Of a stretch of DNA of 7,309 nucleotides, positions 6,785 through 7,309 are shown piece after piece. The position numbers and the translations under genes are program-made. The notes under the pieces were generated by a model. The model was not told where the DNA came from. It did not search any database and saw only the letters and a program-made list of their open reading frames with translations. How positions within the stretch are numbered: position 1 is the first letter of the stretch; each line of letters begins with the position of its first letter. The DNA is from Actinomycetota bacterium. Lineage in GTDB: Bacteria; Actinomycetota; Thermoleophilia; Gaiellales; Gaiellaceae. Where the stretch lies: NCBI GenBank assembly GCA_013698195.1, contig JACCVK010000305.1, positions 1-7,309 on the forward strand, in the 5' to 3' direction.

Positions 6785-6824
6785 CTGCAACGATCGTTCA
6801 CCAGCTGCAGGTCAGCTGGTGCAG
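6785..6824. repeat. Nested palindromes of unknown role
   Basis: A perfect 10-base palindrome, AACGATCGTT (6789-6798), abuts a perfect 9-bp inverted repeat, CACCAGCTG (6799-6807) with CAGCTGGTG (6813-6821), around a CAGGT loop. An outer pair, CTGCA (6785-6789) and TGCAG (6820-6824), partly overlaps these. There is no T-run on either side, so it does not look like a simple terminator. It lies between convergent genes, about 105 bases beyond the stop of the right-edge methyltransferase. The rest of 6707-6928 shows no credible gene. It could be a REP-like or mobile-element remnant, a structured RNA or a protein-binding site. Confidence 0.55.
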
Positions 6825-6928
6825 GAAGAACGTATGGCGCACATGTCCTTCTGCCGCTTTCGTCGATCCGACGCCATGCGCGCGTGTCTGCCACCGCGGT
6901 TCGACCGCTCACGAGAATTCGGCGGCTC

Positions 6929-7309
6929 TCAGATCCTTGATGCGCTCGTACGCCGCGAGAGCTCGTAGAGCGCGATCGCACCGGCGGTCGCGACGTTGAG
7001 CGACTCGGCGTCCCCCGGCAGCGGGATCGTCACCGCCTTGTGGCTCTGAGCCACGATGTCGTCCGGGATGCCTTCGCGCTCCGCGCCGAGGAGCAACGTG
7101 AGCGGCGGCTCGAGGTCGAGCGACGCAAGCGGTTCGCCGCCGTGCGCAACGAGCGCGACGCGGCGGTCGCCCTGCCCCTCGTCCCAGCTCGCGACGGGCA
7201 CCCGGAAGATGGCGCCAGCCGACGCCCTGAGCGCGCGGGGGCCGAGCGCATCTGCACACTCGTCCGAGAGCGCGATCCCGGCGCCGAACGCGTCGGCGGT
7301 GCGCACGAG
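6929..7309 (-). CDS. SpoU/TrmH-family RNA 2'-O-ribose methyltransferase (5' end off the right edge)
   Basis: This is the C-terminal 126 residues of a trefoil-knot (SPOUT) methyltransferase that methylates a ribose in rRNA or tRNA using SAM. Family motifs in order: LVRTADAFG at the edge (end of motif 1), LLLGAEREGIPDDI (motif 2), and IPLPGDAESLNVATAGAIALYE (motif 3, with the SAM-binding knot). The frame is open through the right edge, and GTG 7306 encodes the valine of the conserved ALVRTADAFG stretch, so it is not the start; the N-terminal part and motif 1 asparagine lie outside the window. In Actinobacteria a gene of this family (tsnR/spoU) follows rplT and precedes pheS, matching its orientation here. 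The last residues after LYE (LSRRTSASRI) look unlike a typical family end and may reflect a small indel. The precise RNA target cannot be told. Confidence 0.93.
   Translation of the reverse strand, partial: LVRTADAFGAGIALSDECADALGPRALRASAGAIFRVPVASWDEGQGDRRVALVAHGGEPLASLDLEPPLTLLLGAEREGIPDDIVAQSHKAVTIPLPGDAESLNVATAGAIALYELSRRTSASRI

Noticed and set aside
5690..6790. Long minus-strand open frame (366 codons) opposite the DUF2207 gene
   Set aside because: It is an antisense shadow rich in Arg, Glu and Ala with no recognisable motif. The plus-strand frame has clear membrane segments and family motifs.
6832..6845. GAACGTATG as a LexA (SOS) box
   Set aside because: Only one half-site is present; the matching GTTC half is replaced by GCGC.
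6763..6981. Small minus-strand frame (72 codons) between the convergent genes
   Set aside because: It overlaps the end of the SpoU methyltransferase gene and the palindromes. It lacks a ribosome binding site, and its product has no recognisable features.

Overview
The window is very GC-rich, with codon choice dominated by GAG, CTC, GCG, ACG and TCG and frequent GTG starts. Together with an actinobacterial-type gene neighbourhood (a SpoU/TrmH-family rRNA methyltransferase on the same strand as pheS-pheT), this suggests an Actinomycetota chromosome, possibly of the Gaiella/Solirubrobacter (Thermoleophilia) kind. The phylum is a reasonable inference; the class is a guess from codon habits.

Layout. 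Bases 1-2286 (minus) carry pheT, complete at its N-terminus and open at the left edge, where it should lack only its last few codons. Bases 2290-3324 (minus) are the complete pheS, 3 bases upstream of pheT, with a strong Shine-Dalgarno. A divergent spacer of about 190 bases (3325-3514) holds several hairpins. Three genes then run on the plus strand: a small SAM-dependent methyltransferase (3515-4219), lemA (4272-4832), and a secreted-then-membrane-anchored DUF2207 protein (4829-6706) with three further membrane segments and a polyglycine tail. A 222-base non-coding stretch (6707-6928) contains a terminator, a T-rich direct repeat and nested palindromes. The right edge (6929-7309, minus) is the C-terminal part of a SpoU/TrmH-family RNA 2'-O-methyltransferase.

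How the parts relate. PheS and PheT form the phenylalanyl-tRNA synthetase tetramer. The SpoU methyltransferase normally lies just upstream of pheS in Actinobacteria (infC-rpmI-rplT-spoU-pheS-pheT), so the three plus-strand genes appear to sit as an opposite-strand cassette inside a conserved translation cluster. LemA and DUF2207 proteins are commonly paired envelope proteins of unclear biochemical function.

The most notable point is the start of the DUF2207 gene. Its reading frame is open from 4529, but the first ATG/GTG/TTG in frame is at 5051, well inside the conserved domain. A textbook signal peptide lies upstream and is reached only by starting at a non-canonical codon. The best candidate is CTG at 4829, which overlaps the lemA stop as CTGA. 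I see no CRISPR array, tRNA, intact insertion sequence or defence system.
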